A DNA stretch of 64,000 bases from Bryobacterales bacterium F-183 (GTDB lineage: Bacteria; Acidobacteriota; Terriglobia; Bryobacterales; Bryobacteraceae), in the NCBI GenBank assembly GCA_016865505.2, contig AP025252.1, forward strand, positions 2,294,001-2,358,000, in the 5' to 3' direction. Below the pieces are notes generated by a model that ran no database searches, was not told the DNA's origin, and was given only the letters and a program-made list of their open reading frames with translations. Every line of letters starts with the position of its first letter. Positions within the stretch are counted from its first letter, which is position 1. The translations under genes and the position numbers were made by a program. Shown here piece after piece: positions 43,303-53,030 of the stretch.

Positions 43303-46300
43303 CTACTGCTGCGGCAGGAGTTCGGCGAAGAGGCGACCGAGGCCGCTGAGTAGGGTCTCCGCCGGGATGTTGGGTTGTAGCGGGACCATGAGTACGCCGG
43401 CGGGGGAGAACTGGGTTCCGGGTGTGCTTTGGACGATGGACATGAGACGGGCGGGGTCGACTTTGGACTGCGGGTGGAACTTGATGTTGAGCTTGCCGGC
43501 GCGGCGTTCGACGTTTTCGACACCGAGCTTTTCGGCAAGGCTCTTGACCATGGCGAAGCTGAGGAGGTTGGCGAGTTCTGCGGGGGCTGGGCCGTAACGA
43601 TCGGCGAGTTCGTCGGCGACGCGCTTGGCGGCGGCTTCGTCCTTGACGTCGGCAATGCGCTTGTAGGCGCGGAGGCGCTGGTGTTCGTCGGAGATGTACG
43701 TCGACGGGATGCGGATGTCGAGGCCGAGGTTGAGGTTCGAATGGATTTCGAGGGGGACCTCTTCGCCCTTCAATTCCTGCACGGCTTCTTCGAGCATGCG
43801 GACATAGGTCTCAAAGCCGACGGCTTCGATGTGGCCGTGCTGCTCGCCGCCGAGGAGGTTGCCGGCGCCGCGAAGTTCGAGGTCGAGTGCAGCGATCTTG
43901 AAGCCTGCGCCGAGGTCTGAGAATTCTTTAAGAGCGGCGAGGCGCTTGCGGGCGACTTCTGAAAGTTCGGTGTCCTGCGGGATGAGCAGGTAGGCGTAGG
44001 CGCGGCGGTTGGAGCGTCCGACGCGGCCGCGGAGTTGGTAGAGCTCGGAGAGGCCGTGGCGTTCGGCGTTTTCGACAACGATGGTGTTGGCGAGCGGGAT
44101 GTCGATGCCGTTTTCAATGATGGATGTCGCGACGAAGACATCGAATTCGCGGCGCATGAAACCCAGCAGAACTTTTTCGAGCTCGGCGTCCCCCATTTGG
44201 CCGTGGCCTACGCCGATGCGGACGTGGGGCATCGCTTCCTGAATGGAGGCGGCGCGCATGAAGATGGAGTCGACTCGGTTGTGTACGAAGTAGACCTGGC
44301 CGCCGCGGGAGAGTTCCTGTTCGATGGCCGATTTGACGATTTCCATGTCGAAGTGGGCGACGACGGTGTGGATCGCCAAACGGTCTTTGGGCGGGGTTTC
44401 GATGACGCTCATGTCGCGGATGCCGAGCAAAGACATATGCAGGGTGCGCGGGATGGGCGTGGCGGACATGGTGAGTACGTCGACGTTCTTGCGGAGTTGC
44501 TTCAGGCGCTCTTTGTGACGGACGCCGAAGCGCTGTTCTTCGTCGACGATTAGGAGGCCGAGGTCCTTAAAGATGACGTCCTGCGAGAGGATGCGGTGGG
44601 TACCGATTAAGACATCGATCTTGCCTTCTTCGGTGTCTTCGAGGACCTGCTTGATTTCTTTGGCGGTACGGAAGCGGCTCAACTGATCGATGCGGCAGGG
44701 GAAGGCCTGGAAGCGCTTGCGGAAGGTTTCGTAGTGCTGGAAAGCTAGCACCGTGGTGGGCGCGAGTACGGCGACCTGCTTGCCGTCGCCCAGGGCTTTG
44801 AAGGCCGCGCGCATGGCGACTTCTGTTTTGCCGAAGCCGACGTCGCCGCAGAGAAGGCGGTCCATGGGTTGTTCGGACTCCATGTCGCGCTTGATCTGGG
44901 CGGTGGCTTCGAGTTGGTCCTTGGTGGCGGTGTAGTCGAAGGAGTCTTCGAATTCGCGCTGCCAGTTGGAGTCCGGCGAGAAGGCGAAGCCTTCGGCGGT
45001 CTTGCGCTGGGCGTAGAGCTTTAAGAGCTCTTCTGCCATGTCGCGCATTTTGGCTTTGACGCGGCTCTTGGTTTTGTTCCAGGTCGCGCCGCCGAGCTTG
45101 TCGATGTGGGGTTTGGATTCGCCCGCACCGCGGAACTTCTGGACGAGGTCCATGCGGGTGAGCGGGACGTAGAGGCGAGCTTCTCCGGCGTACTCGAGGA
45201 GCATGAAGTCGCCTTTGAGATCGCCTTGGGCGATTTCGCGGAGGCCGAGAAATTTGCCGACGCCGTGCTGGGCGTGGACGACGTAGTCGCCGGGCTTCAA
45301 GTCCGCGATGTCGGCTGCGAAGGCCGCCATTTGGGCTTTTGTAGCGGGTTGACGAACGATTAATTCGGAAGTCTCAAAGAGGTCCTCACTGCCGATGATG
45401 GCGAACTTGGCATCGTTGATGACGACGCCGCGCTTGATGCCGCCTTTGACGAGGAATGTGGAGGCGACATCGCCGGCGAGGTAGGAGCGCTCGGCAAGGT
45501 ACTGACGGGCGGGGTCGTTCGCTTCGACGCTGGCCTGGAATGGGACCGAGTATTCGTGGAAGATGTCGGCGAGGCGTTCGAGTTCGCCGGAGGAGGAGGC
45601 GAAGAAGGCGACGCGGGAGCCGCGGGCCACCATGTTGCGAGCTTCTGCGACGGCGACCTGGATGTTGCCGTGAAAGGTGAGCGAGGGTCTGGTGGGGATG
45701 TGCCCGGCTTCGGCGGAGGGCATGCCGATTTCGAGTTCGCGCAGGCGGATTTCTGTGAAATTGCCGATTTTGGCCTGCATTTCGCCCCAGGTGAAGAAGT
45801 TCAGGGAGGGGTCGATGATGCTTTTCTTTTCGGGGTCTTCGAGGCGCTTCCAGAGACGGTCTGCGGCGGAGGCGATGGCTTCCGGTTCGTCGAGGACGAT
45901 GAGCGCGTTGGGCTGGAAGGAGAGGACGGAGTGGTCTCGCGGGTGGACGAGCGGGACCAGGTATTCCCAGCCGGGGAAGGAATCGCCGGGGCTGGCGACG
46001 CCGTTGTAGTCGATCTTTTCGGCGATGTCGTGAAAGAGCTTGCGGGAGCGCGGGTATTCGACAAGCGGGAGTACGCTGACCTCGTTGACTTTGAGGACGG
46101 AGCGCTGGGTTTCGACATCGAAGCGGCGGATGGATTCGATTTCGTCGCCGAAGAATTCAATGCGGACGGGCTTTTGTGATTCCGCGGGGAAGATGTCGAG
46201 GATGCCGCCGCGGAGTGAGTATTCGCCCATCATTTCGACGGGCTCGCGGCGTTCGTAGCCGATGCTTTCGAGGTGGCGGATGAGGTCCTCGAGGGGGAGT

Positions 46301-46779
46301 TCCTCGCCTTTGCGGATGTGAATGCTGAGTTGCTGGTAGAAGTCCGGCGACTCGGTGCGGGTGAGCAGGGCCGGAGCCGGGATCACCGTGATGGGGATCT
46401 TGCGGGTGGCGAGACGCCAGAAGCCGATGGCGCGCTGTTCGGCGATTTCCGAGTGTGGCGAGAGGCGCTGATTGGGCAGCGTGTCGAGCGCGGGGATCGA
46501 CTGAGGGCCGTCGAGATCGGGGCGGCGGACCAGGATGTCGAAGAAGGTTTCGATGGCCTCGCTGAGGACTTCCGCCTGGCGTGCGCCGTCCACGATGACG
46601 ATTTGCGGGCGCTCGGTGAGTTGCCAGAGGAGGACGAGGTACAGGCCTTTGGCGGTGGGGGTGAGGCCAGAGAGGCTGAAGCGATTGCCTTCCTGCCGCG
46701 TGATGTGACTGACAAGGTCCTGAAACGCGGGTACGCGGGCGGCGCTTTGAAAAAGCTCTCGAATGGCCGGGTTGATCAT
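43303..46779 (-). CDS. mfd: Transcription-repair coupling factor Mfd
   Basis: 1,158 residues, normal for Mfd. N-terminal UvrB-like region with LRGGILDIFPAESQKPVRIEFFGDEIESIRRFD, the CarD-like RNA polymerase interacting domain (DYVVHAQHGVGKFLGLREI), and the RecG-like translocase: GDVGFGKTEVAMRAAFKA (Walker A), LLIVDEEQRFGVRHKERLK (DEEQ), SATPIPRTL, and the C-terminal motifs RVGRSNRRAYAYLL and GSGFKIA-type DLGAGFKIA. It removes stalled RNA polymerase and recruits UvrA. The start overlaps the rfaE2 stop as ATGA. Confidence 0.97.
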   Translation of the reverse strand: MINPAIRELFQSAARVPAFQDLVSHITRQEGNRFSLSGLTPTAKGLYLVLLWQLTERPQIVIVDGARQAEVLSEAIETFFDILVRRPDLDGPQSIPALDTLPNQRLSPHSEIAEQRAIGFWRLATRKIPITVIPAPALLTRTESPDFYQQLSIHIRKGEELPLEDLIRHLESIGYERREPVEMMGEYSLRGGILDIFPAESQKPVRIEFFGDEIESIRRFDVETQRSVLKVNEVSVLPLVEYPRSRKLFHDIAEKIDYNGVASPGDSFPGWEYLVPLVHPRDHSVLSFQPNALIVLDEPEAIASAADRLWKRLEDPEKKSIIDPSLNFFTWGEMQAKIGNFTEIRLRELEIGMPSAEAGHIPTRPSLTFHGNIQVAVAEARNMVARGSRVAFFASSSGELERLADIFHEYSVPFQASVEANDPARQYLAERSYLAGDVASTFLVKGGIKRGVVINDAKFAIIGSEDLFETSELIVRQPATKAQMAAFAADIADLKPGDYVVHAQHGVGKFLGLREIAQGDLKGDFMLLEYAGEARLYVPLTRMDLVQKFRGAGESKPHIDKLGGATWNKTKSRVKAKMRDMAEELLKLYAQRKTAEGFAFSPDSNWQREFEDSFDYTATKDQLEATAQIKRDMESEQPMDRLLCGDVGFGKTEVAMRAAFKALGDGKQVAVLAPTTVLAFQHYETFRKRFQAFPCRIDQLSRFRTAKEIKQVLEDTEEGKIDVLIGTHRILSQDVIFKDLGLLIVDEEQRFGVRHKERLKQLRKNVDVLTMSATPIPRTLHMSLLGIRDMSVIETPPKDRLAIHTVVAHFDMEIVKSAIEQELSRGGQVYFVHNRVDSIFMRAASIQEAMPHVRIGVGHGQMGDAELEKVLLGFMRREFDVFVATSIIENGIDIPLANTIVVENAERHGLSELYQLRGRVGRSNRRAYAYLLIPQDTELSEVARKRLAALKEFSDLGAGFKIAALDLELRGAGNLLGGEQHGHIEAVGFETYVRMLEEAVQELKGEEVPLEIHSNLNLGLDIRIPSTYISDEHQRLRAYKRIADVKDEAAAKRVADELADRYGPAPAELANLLSFAMVKSLAEKLGVENVERRAGKLNIKFHPQSKVDPARLMSIVQSTPGTQFSPAGVLMVPLQPNIPAETLLSGLGRLFAELLPQQ

Positions 46780-47252
46780 TCTGCGTTTGCGCGGGAGAGG
46801 ATGTCCGCGACGACGTTGGAGGTAGAGAAGCCGGGTTCGAGGGGGATGGTCATGACCTTGCCTCCGGCGGCTTCGACTTCCTCACGTCCGGCGATGTAGT
46901 GGGTCCAGTCGGCACCTTTGACGAGGATGTCGGGGAGTACTTGCGCGATCAACTCGGTTGGGGTGTCTTCGTCAAAGAAGGTGACGGCGTCGACGGCGGC
47001 GAGTTGGCTGGCGAGGAAGGCGCGGTCCTGCTGGTTGAGGATGGGGCGGGAAGGGCCTTTCATGCGGGCGACGCTTGCGTCGGTGTTGAGGGCGAGGATT
47101 AGGATGTCGCCGAGGGAGCGGGCTTGTTCGAGGAGGCGGATGTGTCCGGCGTGGAGAATGTCGTAGCAGCCGTTGGTGAACACCACGGTTTTGCCTTGCG
47201 CGCGCCATTGGGCACGCAGGGTTACGAGATCCTGCCTGGAAGGTACGAGCAC
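46776..47252 (-). CDS. rfaE2: D-glycero-beta-D-manno-heptose 1-phosphate adenylyltransferase
   Basis: 158 residues, GTG start at 47252. Nucleotidyltransferase motifs: VFTNGCYDILHAGHIRLLEQA (HxGH) and the C-terminal ISSTS-like FSTSNVVADILSRA. This is the stand-alone C-terminal half of HldE, activating heptose 1-phosphate for lipopolysaccharide inner core. Its presence points to an LPS-containing outer membrane. It is coupled to mfd by a 4-nt overlap and follows the PH-domain gene after 9 nt. Confidence 0.94.
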   Translation of the reverse strand: MLVPSRQDLVTLRAQWRAQGKTVVFTNGCYDILHAGHIRLLEQARSLGDILILALNTDASVARMKGPSRPILNQQDRAFLASQLAAVDAVTFFDEDTPTELIAQVLPDILVKGADWTHYIAGREEVEAAGGKVMTIPLEPGFSTSNVVADILSRANAE

Positions 47253-47261
47253 CTGTACCTA

Positions 47262-47738
47262 TTATGATGCGCTGAGGGTGGACGGCGGCCGGTTTTGTAA
47301 GGCGCGGCGGGAGAGCATCAGGATGCGGTCTGCGACTTGCTGGGGCTGGTCGATGTTCTGCATCGAGATACGGCTGCCGTGGGCCGCGGTTTCTACGGTG
47401 AGGTCGCCTACGCCCAGTACGCGCTGCTTGACGGACTGTTCGACGCGAACGTCGTGGACCTTGGTGACGTCGATGGCGTGCATTTGCTTGGAGAGGAGGC
47501 CGGATTCCATACGGATACGGTCCTCATTGATGACAAGGCGGGAGAGGGAGATTTTGAAGTGCCTGACCACGATCCCGGCCAGGTAGAGCAGCGGCGGCAG
47601 AAGGCAAACCCACCAGTACTCTTCAAATGGGAGTGCGTTGAGCAGTTTCGCTATGGCGAGGCAGAGGATCGTGACCAGGGCTACGATGTATTCGGTTTTG
47701 AGCAGCTTTATCGATGGGCGAACCACCATCTCTTCCAT
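47262..47738 (-). CDS. Bacterial PH-domain (YdbS/DUF304-like) membrane protein
   Basis: 158 residues. Two hydrophobic segments at about 18-35 and 42-60, then a bacterial PH domain (about 65-150): RLVINEDRIRMESGLLSKQMHAIDVTKVHDVRVEQSVKQR followed by GVGDLTVETAAHGSRISMQNI. These proteins bind lipids or partners at the membrane. It lies 10 nt from the next gene in a minus-strand run with mfd and rfaE2. Confidence 0.85.
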   Translation of the reverse strand: MEEMVVRPSIKLLKTEYIVALVTILCLAIAKLLNALPFEEYWWVCLLPPLLYLAGIVVRHFKISLSRLVINEDRIRMESGLLSKQMHAIDVTKVHDVRVEQSVKQRVLGVGDLTVETAAHGSRISMQNIDQPQQVADRILMLSRRALQNRPPSTLSAS

Positions 47739-47748
47739 GACACTGATT

Positions 47749-47979
47749 TTAAATCAGTGCGACTTCATAGACATTGACTTTTGGTTCGCGAAGGCCGGCT
47801 CCGGTTAAGGCGTTTTGTACCACTTGGGCGTGATCGGCTTCCGCGGCGAAGAATTCAATGGCCGTACGTTCGGCGCCGGGACGTAAGTTTGGGTTGACTT
47901 CGAAGGGGAGAATCGCGAGGGTTTCGAGAGCAGATTCCAGTTGTGAGGATTGAACGTAGACTTCCAATAGAAACGACAT
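47749..47979 (-). CDS. Small ACT-like hypothetical protein
   Basis: 76 residues. The order of predicted elements (MSFLLEVYVQSSQLESALETLAILPFEVNPNLR, ERTAIEFFAAEADHAQVVQNALTGAGL, VNVYEVALI) is compatible with a beta-alpha-beta-beta-alpha-beta ACT-type sandwich. No ligand motif. It heads the short operon with the PH-domain gene, rfaE2 and mfd. The family is not recognised. Confidence 0.55.
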   Translation of the reverse strand: MSFLLEVYVQSSQLESALETLAILPFEVNPNLRPGAERTAIEFFAAEADHAQVVQNALTGAGLREPKVNVYEVALI

Positions 47980-48020
47980 GGTTCGTGATGGAACAGCGCC
48001 TTTCTAATTCTTAATGTAGC

Positions 48021-49112
48021 TTAATCTAGCTGCCGATGGAAGCGCAAAATGCTGGTTCCGAGCACAAGAATTCCGATTCCGGCCAACACCGCCATGGGCT
48101 CCCAGAGCACGTCGATGCCCGAACCTTTGAGGAAGACACCTCGGAGGATATCGATGAAGTAGCGTTGGGGGTTGATGTTGGCGATCCAACGTACGGCGTC
48201 GGGCATGTTGCGGACCGGGAACGTAAAGCCACTGAACATGAAGACGGGCATGAAGTAGAGAAAGACCGAAAGTACGGCCTGTTGCTGGGTTTTGGAGATG
48301 GTGGAGATGAGGACACCGGAGCCCAGGGTGGTGAGCAGGTACAGAGCGACGGCGAGGATGAGCAGGAAGATGCTGCCGCGTACGGGGACGCCGAAGACGA
48401 GTTTGGCGACGGTAAGGATGAGGAAGAACTGTAAGAACCCGATGGCGACGAACGGGAGAGTTTTTCCGATGATCAGTTCGGAGGGGGCGAGGGGGCTGAC
48501 CATCAACTGTTCCATGGTGCCGATTTCGCGTTCGCGGACGAGGGCGAGGGCGGTGAGCATCATGGTGATGATCGTCAGGATGTTCATGGCGACGCCGGGG
48601 ATGAAGTAGTAGCGGCTTTTGAGTTCGGGGTTGAACCAAACGCGGGTTTGGGTGAGGTCCGGGGTGGCGCCGCTTTGGCGGAAGCCTGCGATGAGGCGAT
48701 TGGCGTAGCCGCTGACGATGGAGGCGTTGTTGGAGTTGGTGCCGTCGACGAGGACCTGTACCTGCGCGGGTTCGGTGTTGCGTGCGAGGTCGCGGGCGAA
48801 GCCGGGGAGGATACGGATGGCGGCGAGGACTTTGCCGGAGTCGAGGACCTTCTGAAGTTGGGCTTCCGTGTCGAGATCGTCGGTGACTTCGAAGTACGGC
48901 GAGGCGTCGAAGGCGGCGCGAAGGGCGCGGCTTTGGGGCGTGTTATCGCGATCGAAGAACGCCACGCGAGCGTTTTCAATGTCGAGGTTGGCGGCGAAGC
49001 CGAAAATCATCAACTGCATGATCGGGGGGACGATCAGCAGGATGCGGGTACGCGGATTGCGCAGGACTTGCAGGAACTCTTTGCGGACGAGAACGCGAAT
49101 ACGTTTCCACAT
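48021..49112 (-). CDS. ABC-2 transporter permease (YbhR-like)
   Basis: 363 residues. A YbhR/YhhJ-type permease: N-terminal basic cytoplasmic stretch with a first helix at about 22-40, a large extracytoplasmic domain (about 45-170), then five membrane helices (180-345) with ALVREREIGTMEQLMVSPLAP and the FMFSGFTFPVRNMP loop. It pairs with the permease encoded upstream to form the exporter channel. Last gene of the efflux operon (7 nt from the other permease). Confidence 0.92.
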   Translation of the reverse strand: MWKRIRVLVRKEFLQVLRNPRTRILLIVPPIMQLMIFGFAANLDIENARVAFFDRDNTPQSRALRAAFDASPYFEVTDDLDTEAQLQKVLDSGKVLAAIRILPGFARDLARNTEPAQVQVLVDGTNSNNASIVSGYANRLIAGFRQSGATPDLTQTRVWFNPELKSRYYFIPGVAMNILTIITMMLTALALVREREIGTMEQLMVSPLAPSELIIGKTLPFVAIGFLQFFLILTVAKLVFGVPVRGSIFLLILAVALYLLTTLGSGVLISTISKTQQQAVLSVFLYFMPVFMFSGFTFPVRNMPDAVRWIANINPQRYFIDILRGVFLKGSGIDVLWEPMAVLAGIGILVLGTSILRFHRQLD

Positions 49113-49118
49113 GATCGG

Positions 49119-50222
49119 TTAGGCCACCTTGCTGCGCATACGGCGCATGGCGAGTACGGAGACGATGACTGCGTAGAGTACGAGGGCGAGGAGTTGGGGC
49201 CAGAGTTCGGCAAAGCCGAGTCCTTTGAGGAAGGTGGCTTTGAGGATCGCGATGAAGTAGCGGGAGGGGAAGAGGTACGTTGCGACCTGGATGATGGGCG
49301 GCATGTTTTCGATGGCGTAGATGAAGCCGGAGAGCAGGAACGCGGGCAGGAACGAGGACAGCATGCCAAGTTGGAAGGCCTGCAACTGGGTGTCGGCAAT
49401 GGAGCTGAGGAGGAGGCCCCAGGAGAAGGCGCCCATCAGGAATACGGCGGTGGCGACACCGAGGAAGATAAAGCTGCCACGGAACGGTACGTGGAAGACG
49501 AGGATGCCTACGGTGAGGGCGATCAAGGCGTCGGCGACGCCGAGGATAAAGAAGGCGCCGAGTTTGCCGGCGATGATTTCGGCGGTACGGAGTGGGGTGG
49601 AGAGGAGTTGTTCGAGCGTGCCGGTTTCCCATTCGCGGGCGACGGTGAGGGAAGTGAGCAGAGCGGAAATGATCATGAGGATGACCGAGATCAGGCCGGG
49701 GACGATGAAGTTGCGGGATTCGAGTGTGGGGTTGTACCAGACGCGGACGCGCGCTTCGACCGGGATCTTGACGCGTAGGCGTTGGGCCGTCCAGGACGTG
49801 ACGACGCTTTCCGAATAGCCGCGGGCGATGGAGGCGGTGTTGGAGTCCGTACCGTCGAGCAGGAGTTGTACGGGTTGGGGGCGGCGTTCAGCGAGGTCGC
49901 GAGCGAAGTCCTTGGGGATGACGACGACGAGGAGGCATTCATTGCGTCCGATGCCGTATTCGGCGGTGTCGTAGGTGTCGGGGTAGCCGAGGATCGAGAA
50001 GTAGCGGGAGCCTTTGAACTGTTCGATGAGGGAGCGGCTGTCGGAGGACTTGTCGTGGTCGATGATGTAGGTCGGGATGCGGTCCACATCGAGCGAGAGG
50101 GCGTAGCTGAAAAGCAGCAGAAGAATGACGGGCATCGCCAGGGCGAGGGCGAGGCTGCGAGGGTCGCGCGAGATGTGGAGGAGTTCTTTGCGGAGCATCG
50201 CAAAGGGGCGTTGGAAGTTCAT
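49119..50222 (-). CDS. ABC-2 transporter permease (YbhS-like)
   Basis: 367 residues, close relative of the downstream permease: first helix at about 22-42, large periplasmic domain, and a five-helix C-terminus with TVAREWETGTLEQLLSTPLR and LSGFIYAIENMPP. The start overlaps the ATPase stop as ATGA. Together with the second permease it forms the membrane part of a YbhFSR-type drug exporter. Confidence 0.92.
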   Translation of the reverse strand: MNFQRPFAMLRKELLHISRDPRSLALALAMPVILLLLFSYALSLDVDRIPTYIIDHDKSSDSRSLIEQFKGSRYFSILGYPDTYDTAEYGIGRNECLLVVVIPKDFARDLAERRPQPVQLLLDGTDSNTASIARGYSESVVTSWTAQRLRVKIPVEARVRVWYNPTLESRNFIVPGLISVILMIISALLTSLTVAREWETGTLEQLLSTPLRTAEIIAGKLGAFFILGVADALIALTVGILVFHVPFRGSFIFLGVATAVFLMGAFSWGLLLSSIADTQLQAFQLGMLSSFLPAFLLSGFIYAIENMPPIIQVATYLFPSRYFIAILKATFLKGLGFAELWPQLLALVLYAVIVSVLAMRRMRSKVA

Positions 50223-50971
50223 GCTTTAGCCTCCTCTTTGGCGTCTTCTTTCTCGATGCTTTGAATGAAGACCTCTTCCATGGACGGCAGGTTGCGTTCG
50301 CGCTTGAGTTCGGAGGGGGTGCCGAGAGCGATCATGCGGCCCTTGTACATGAGGGCGATGCGGTTGCAGTATTCGGCTTCTTCCATGTAGTGGGTTGTGA
50401 CGAAGATGGTGCTACCGGCTTCCGAGAGACCGTAGATGAGGTCCCAGAACTGGCGGCGGGCGATGGGGTCGACGCCGGAAGTGGGTTCATCGAGGAAGAG
50501 GACTGGCGGTTCGTGGAGGATCGCGCAGCCGAGCGCGAGGCGCTGCTTCCAGCCTCCGGCAAGCATGGCGGTGATCTCGTTGCGCTTGGTGGTGAGGCCG
50601 GCCATTTCGAGGACGTACTGCTTGCGCTGTTGGAGGCGTTCGCCTTCTACGCCGTACAGGCCGCCGAAGAATTCGATGTTCTCTTCGACGCTCAGGTCGT
50701 CGTAGAGCGAGAACTTTTGGGACATGTAGCCGATGTGGCGGCGTATCTGTTCGGATTCCGGGCCGACCTCAAAGCCTGCGACTTTGGCGGTGCCGGAGGT
50801 GGGCGCGATCAGGCCGCAGAGGATGCGGATGGTGGTCGATTTGCCTGCGCCGTTGGGGCCGAGGAAGCCGAAGACTTCGCCCTTGGCCACGTCGAGCGAT
50901 ACGTTGTCGACGGCGACGAAATCGCCGAAGCGGCGTACGAGGTTGCGGAGGGTGACCATGGTGTCCGGCAT
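50219..50971 (-). CDS. ABC transporter ATPase (YbhF C-half like)
   Basis: 250 residues from the ATG at 50971, preceded by GAGG; long frames to the left are out-of-family and rejected. Walker A GPNGAGKST, Q-loop YMSQKFSLYDDL, signature degenerate as LAGGWKQRL, Walker B VLFLDEPTSGVDP, H-loop VTTHYMEEAEYC. In E. coli YbhF carries two ATPase domains in one chain; here they are two adjacent genes with a 5-nt gap. Confidence 0.92.
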   Translation of the reverse strand: MPDTMVTLRNLVRRFGDFVAVDNVSLDVAKGEVFGFLGPNGAGKSTTIRILCGLIAPTSGTAKVAGFEVGPESEQIRRHIGYMSQKFSLYDDLSVEENIEFFGGLYGVEGERLQQRKQYVLEMAGLTTKRNEITAMLAGGWKQRLALGCAILHEPPVLFLDEPTSGVDPIARRQFWDLIYGLSEAGSTIFVTTHYMEEAEYCNRIALMYKGRMIALGTPSELKRERNLPSMEEVFIQSIEKEDAKEEAKA

Positions 50972-50976
50972 GGCGG

Positions 50977-51867
50977 TTAGCCTCGCTCCACGGTGGCGAC
51001 GAAGATGTCTTCGAGCGAGGGTACGATGCGCTCGACGGGTTGCTCGCTGGTGTTCCAGACGGTTTCCGGTTGTGTGCCGGGTTTTAAGAATACGTGCAGG
51101 GCGCTGCCTGCGGGTCGCGCCGAGAGGACCTGCGGGAGCTTCGAAAGGCGTTCGCGCTCGACGCGGGGATGGGCGGTTTCGACGGCGTAGCAATCGGAGG
51201 CGAGCGACTGGCGGAGGGCTTGCGGGGTGTCGCACTGGAGGAGGCGGCCCTGGTGCATGAGGCCTACGCGATTGCAACGTTCGGCTTCGTCCATGTAGGC
51301 GGTGGAGAGCAGGAGCGTCAAGCCGTCGGCGACGAGTTGGTGGAGGATGACCCAGAAGTCACGCCGGGAGACGGGGTCGACGCCGTTGGTGGGTTCGTCG
51401 AGCAGGAGGACTTGCGGCTTATGCAGAAGGGTACACATGAGGGCGAGTTTCTGCTTCATGCCTCCGGAGAGCTTGGCGGCGGGGCGATCGACGAAGGGGG
51501 CCATGCGGGTCATATCCAGGAGCTTGGGGGAGAGCGCGTCGCGATCGGCGGCGGACATTCCGAATAGATCCGAGTAAAACCGCATGTTCTCTTTGACGGT
51601 GAGGTCGCCGTAGAGGCCGAAGCGCTGGGCCATGTAGCCGATGCGGTCGCGAACCTGAACGGTTTGGGTTTTGGCGTTGAAGCCTGCGACGACGGCTTCG
51701 CCTTCTGTGGGGTCGACAAGGCCGGCGATCATACGCAGAGTGGTGGTTTTGCCGGCGCCATCGGGTCCCACAAGGCCGAAGATTTCACCTTCGGCGATGT
51801 CGAGCGAGAGATGGTCGACGGCGACGAGATCGCCAAACCGGCGGGTGAGGCCGCGGAGGGAGATCAT
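50977..51867 (-). CDS. ABC transporter ATPase (YbhF N-half like)
   Basis: 296 residues. Walker A is GPDGAGKTT (Asp instead of Asn), Q-loop YMAQRFGLYGDLT, signature LSGGMKQKL, Walker B VLLLDEPTNGVDP, H-loop LSTAYMDEAERC with Ala-Tyr instead of Thr-His, a missing catalytic His. So this half may be catalytically weak while its partner carries standard motifs, a common asymmetry. The start overlaps the HlyD stop as ATGA. Confidence 0.92.
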   Translation of the reverse strand: MISLRGLTRRFGDLVAVDHLSLDIAEGEIFGLVGPDGAGKTTTLRMIAGLVDPTEGEAVVAGFNAKTQTVQVRDRIGYMAQRFGLYGDLTVKENMRFYSDLFGMSAADRDALSPKLLDMTRMAPFVDRPAAKLSGGMKQKLALMCTLLHKPQVLLLDEPTNGVDPVSRRDFWVILHQLVADGLTLLLSTAYMDEAERCNRVGLMHQGRLLQCDTPQALRQSLASDCYAVETAHPRVERERLSKLPQVLSARPAGSALHVFLKPGTQPETVWNTSEQPVERIVPSLEDIFVATVERG

Positions 51868-53030
51868 AGCGTGATGACCGCGTCGACCGGCATGTTGAGC
51901 TTGAGTTCGTTATTGGGGTTGTCGAGTTCGATTTTGACGCGGTAGACGAGTTTGATGCGTTCTTCCTGGGTCTGGATCTGCTTGGGGGTGAACTCGGCTT
52001 CGGAGGCGATGAAGGTGACGCGGCCCTGGTAGGTCTTGCCGGGGTAAGAGTCCGTGGTGACCTTGACCTTGTCGCCCAGTTTGACCTTGCCGAGTTGGGC
52101 TTCGGTAATGTAGCCGCGGACCCATGGCTTGGCGGTGTCGCCTACCGTGAGGACGGGTACGCCGGCGTTGAGGACTTCGCCGAGGTCTGCATTTTTGTTG
52201 AGGACGACGCCGTCCACAGGGGATTTGGCCGTGGTGTCGTTCAACTGGACATCGAGTACGGCGACCTGGGCTTTGGCGCGTTCGACTTCCGACAGGCGGC
52301 CCTGAGCTTCAAGTTCGCGGCGCTTGACCTCGAGGCGGTTGTTTTCGGCGGATTTGAGGGCGGCTTGGGCACGGGCGACCTGGGCGCGGATGAGAGCGAT
52401 GTTTTCTTTGCGCGGTCCTTCTTTGACGATGGAGAGGCGCATTTCGGCTTGGCGCACGAGGGCGGAGGTAGAGTCAAAGCGCGTCTTGAACTGGTCGTAC
52501 TGGGCGCGGGAGATGTCTTCCTGGGCGAACAGCTTTTGGGCGCGGTCCCAATCGGCTTTGGCTTGGGCGTTCTGGGTACGGGCGTCGGAGAGGAAGGCTT
52601 CGGCCTGTTGGACTTCCTGCGGGCGAGAGCCGGCGAGGGCCTCGCTGAGCTGGGCTTCGACGGCGCGGAGTTCGGCGGTGCGGAGTTCGATTTCGCGTTC
52701 GACGGCTTGCTTTTGCCAGGCGACTGCGGTGGTGAGTTGCTCGTAGGCCGATTGGGCGGAGGCTACGGCGGCCTGGTCGCGTTCCTTTTGACGCGTGGTG
52801 CTTTCTCGATCGGAACGCGCGAGGATCTGGCCTTTTTTGACGGTGGCGCCTTCTTCCACTTCGATGGCCATGACACGGCCGGGGTACTTGAAGGCGACGG
52901 CGATTTGCGTCATCTCAATGTTGCCGGAGAGGTGGATTTCGTTCTCCGGTACGGTGTTGCGGGTGCGGAAGTAGTAAATGGCGGCGCCTGCGATGGCCGC
53001 AATCAAGAGGATTGGCAAAATGCGTTTCAT
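51864..53030 (-). CDS. HlyD-family membrane fusion protein (YbhG-like)
   Basis: 388 residues. N-terminal anchor/signal (KRILPILLIAAIAGAAIYYF), lipoyl-like halves (PGRVMAIEVEEGATVKKGQ and SPVDGVVLNKNADLGEVLNAG) around a long coiled coil (about 75-250, rich in Glu/Ala/Gln/Arg), and a beta-barrel with TDSYPGKTYQGRVTFIAS. It links inner-membrane pump and TolC. It shares its start with the TolC stop (TAATG). Confidence 0.93.
   Translation of the reverse strand: MKRILPILLIAAIAGAAIYYFRTRNTVPENEIHLSGNIEMTQIAVAFKYPGRVMAIEVEEGATVKKGQILARSDRESTTRQKERDQAAVASAQSAYEQLTTAVAWQKQAVEREIELRTAELRAVEAQLSEALAGSRPQEVQQAEAFLSDARTQNAQAKADWDRAQKLFAQEDISRAQYDQFKTRFDSTSALVRQAEMRLSIVKEGPRKENIALIRAQVARAQAALKSAENNRLEVKRRELEAQGRLSEVERAKAQVAVLDVQLNDTTAKSPVDGVVLNKNADLGEVLNAGVPVLTVGDTAKPWVRGYITEAQLGKVKLGDKVKVTTDSYPGKTYQGRVTFIASEAEFTPKQIQTQEERIKLVYRVKIELDNPNNELKLNMPVDAVITL

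Noticed and set aside
43284-43655. N-terminal extension of aminopeptidase P
   Set aside because: It runs back into mfd and is a Ser/Pro-rich shadow; ATG 43283 gives a signal peptide.
50972-51277. N-terminal extension of the ABC ATPase at 50219
   Set aside because: It is Arg/Pro-rich, overlaps the upstream ATPase gene and has no relation to ABC proteins; ATG 50971 has GAGG ahead of it.
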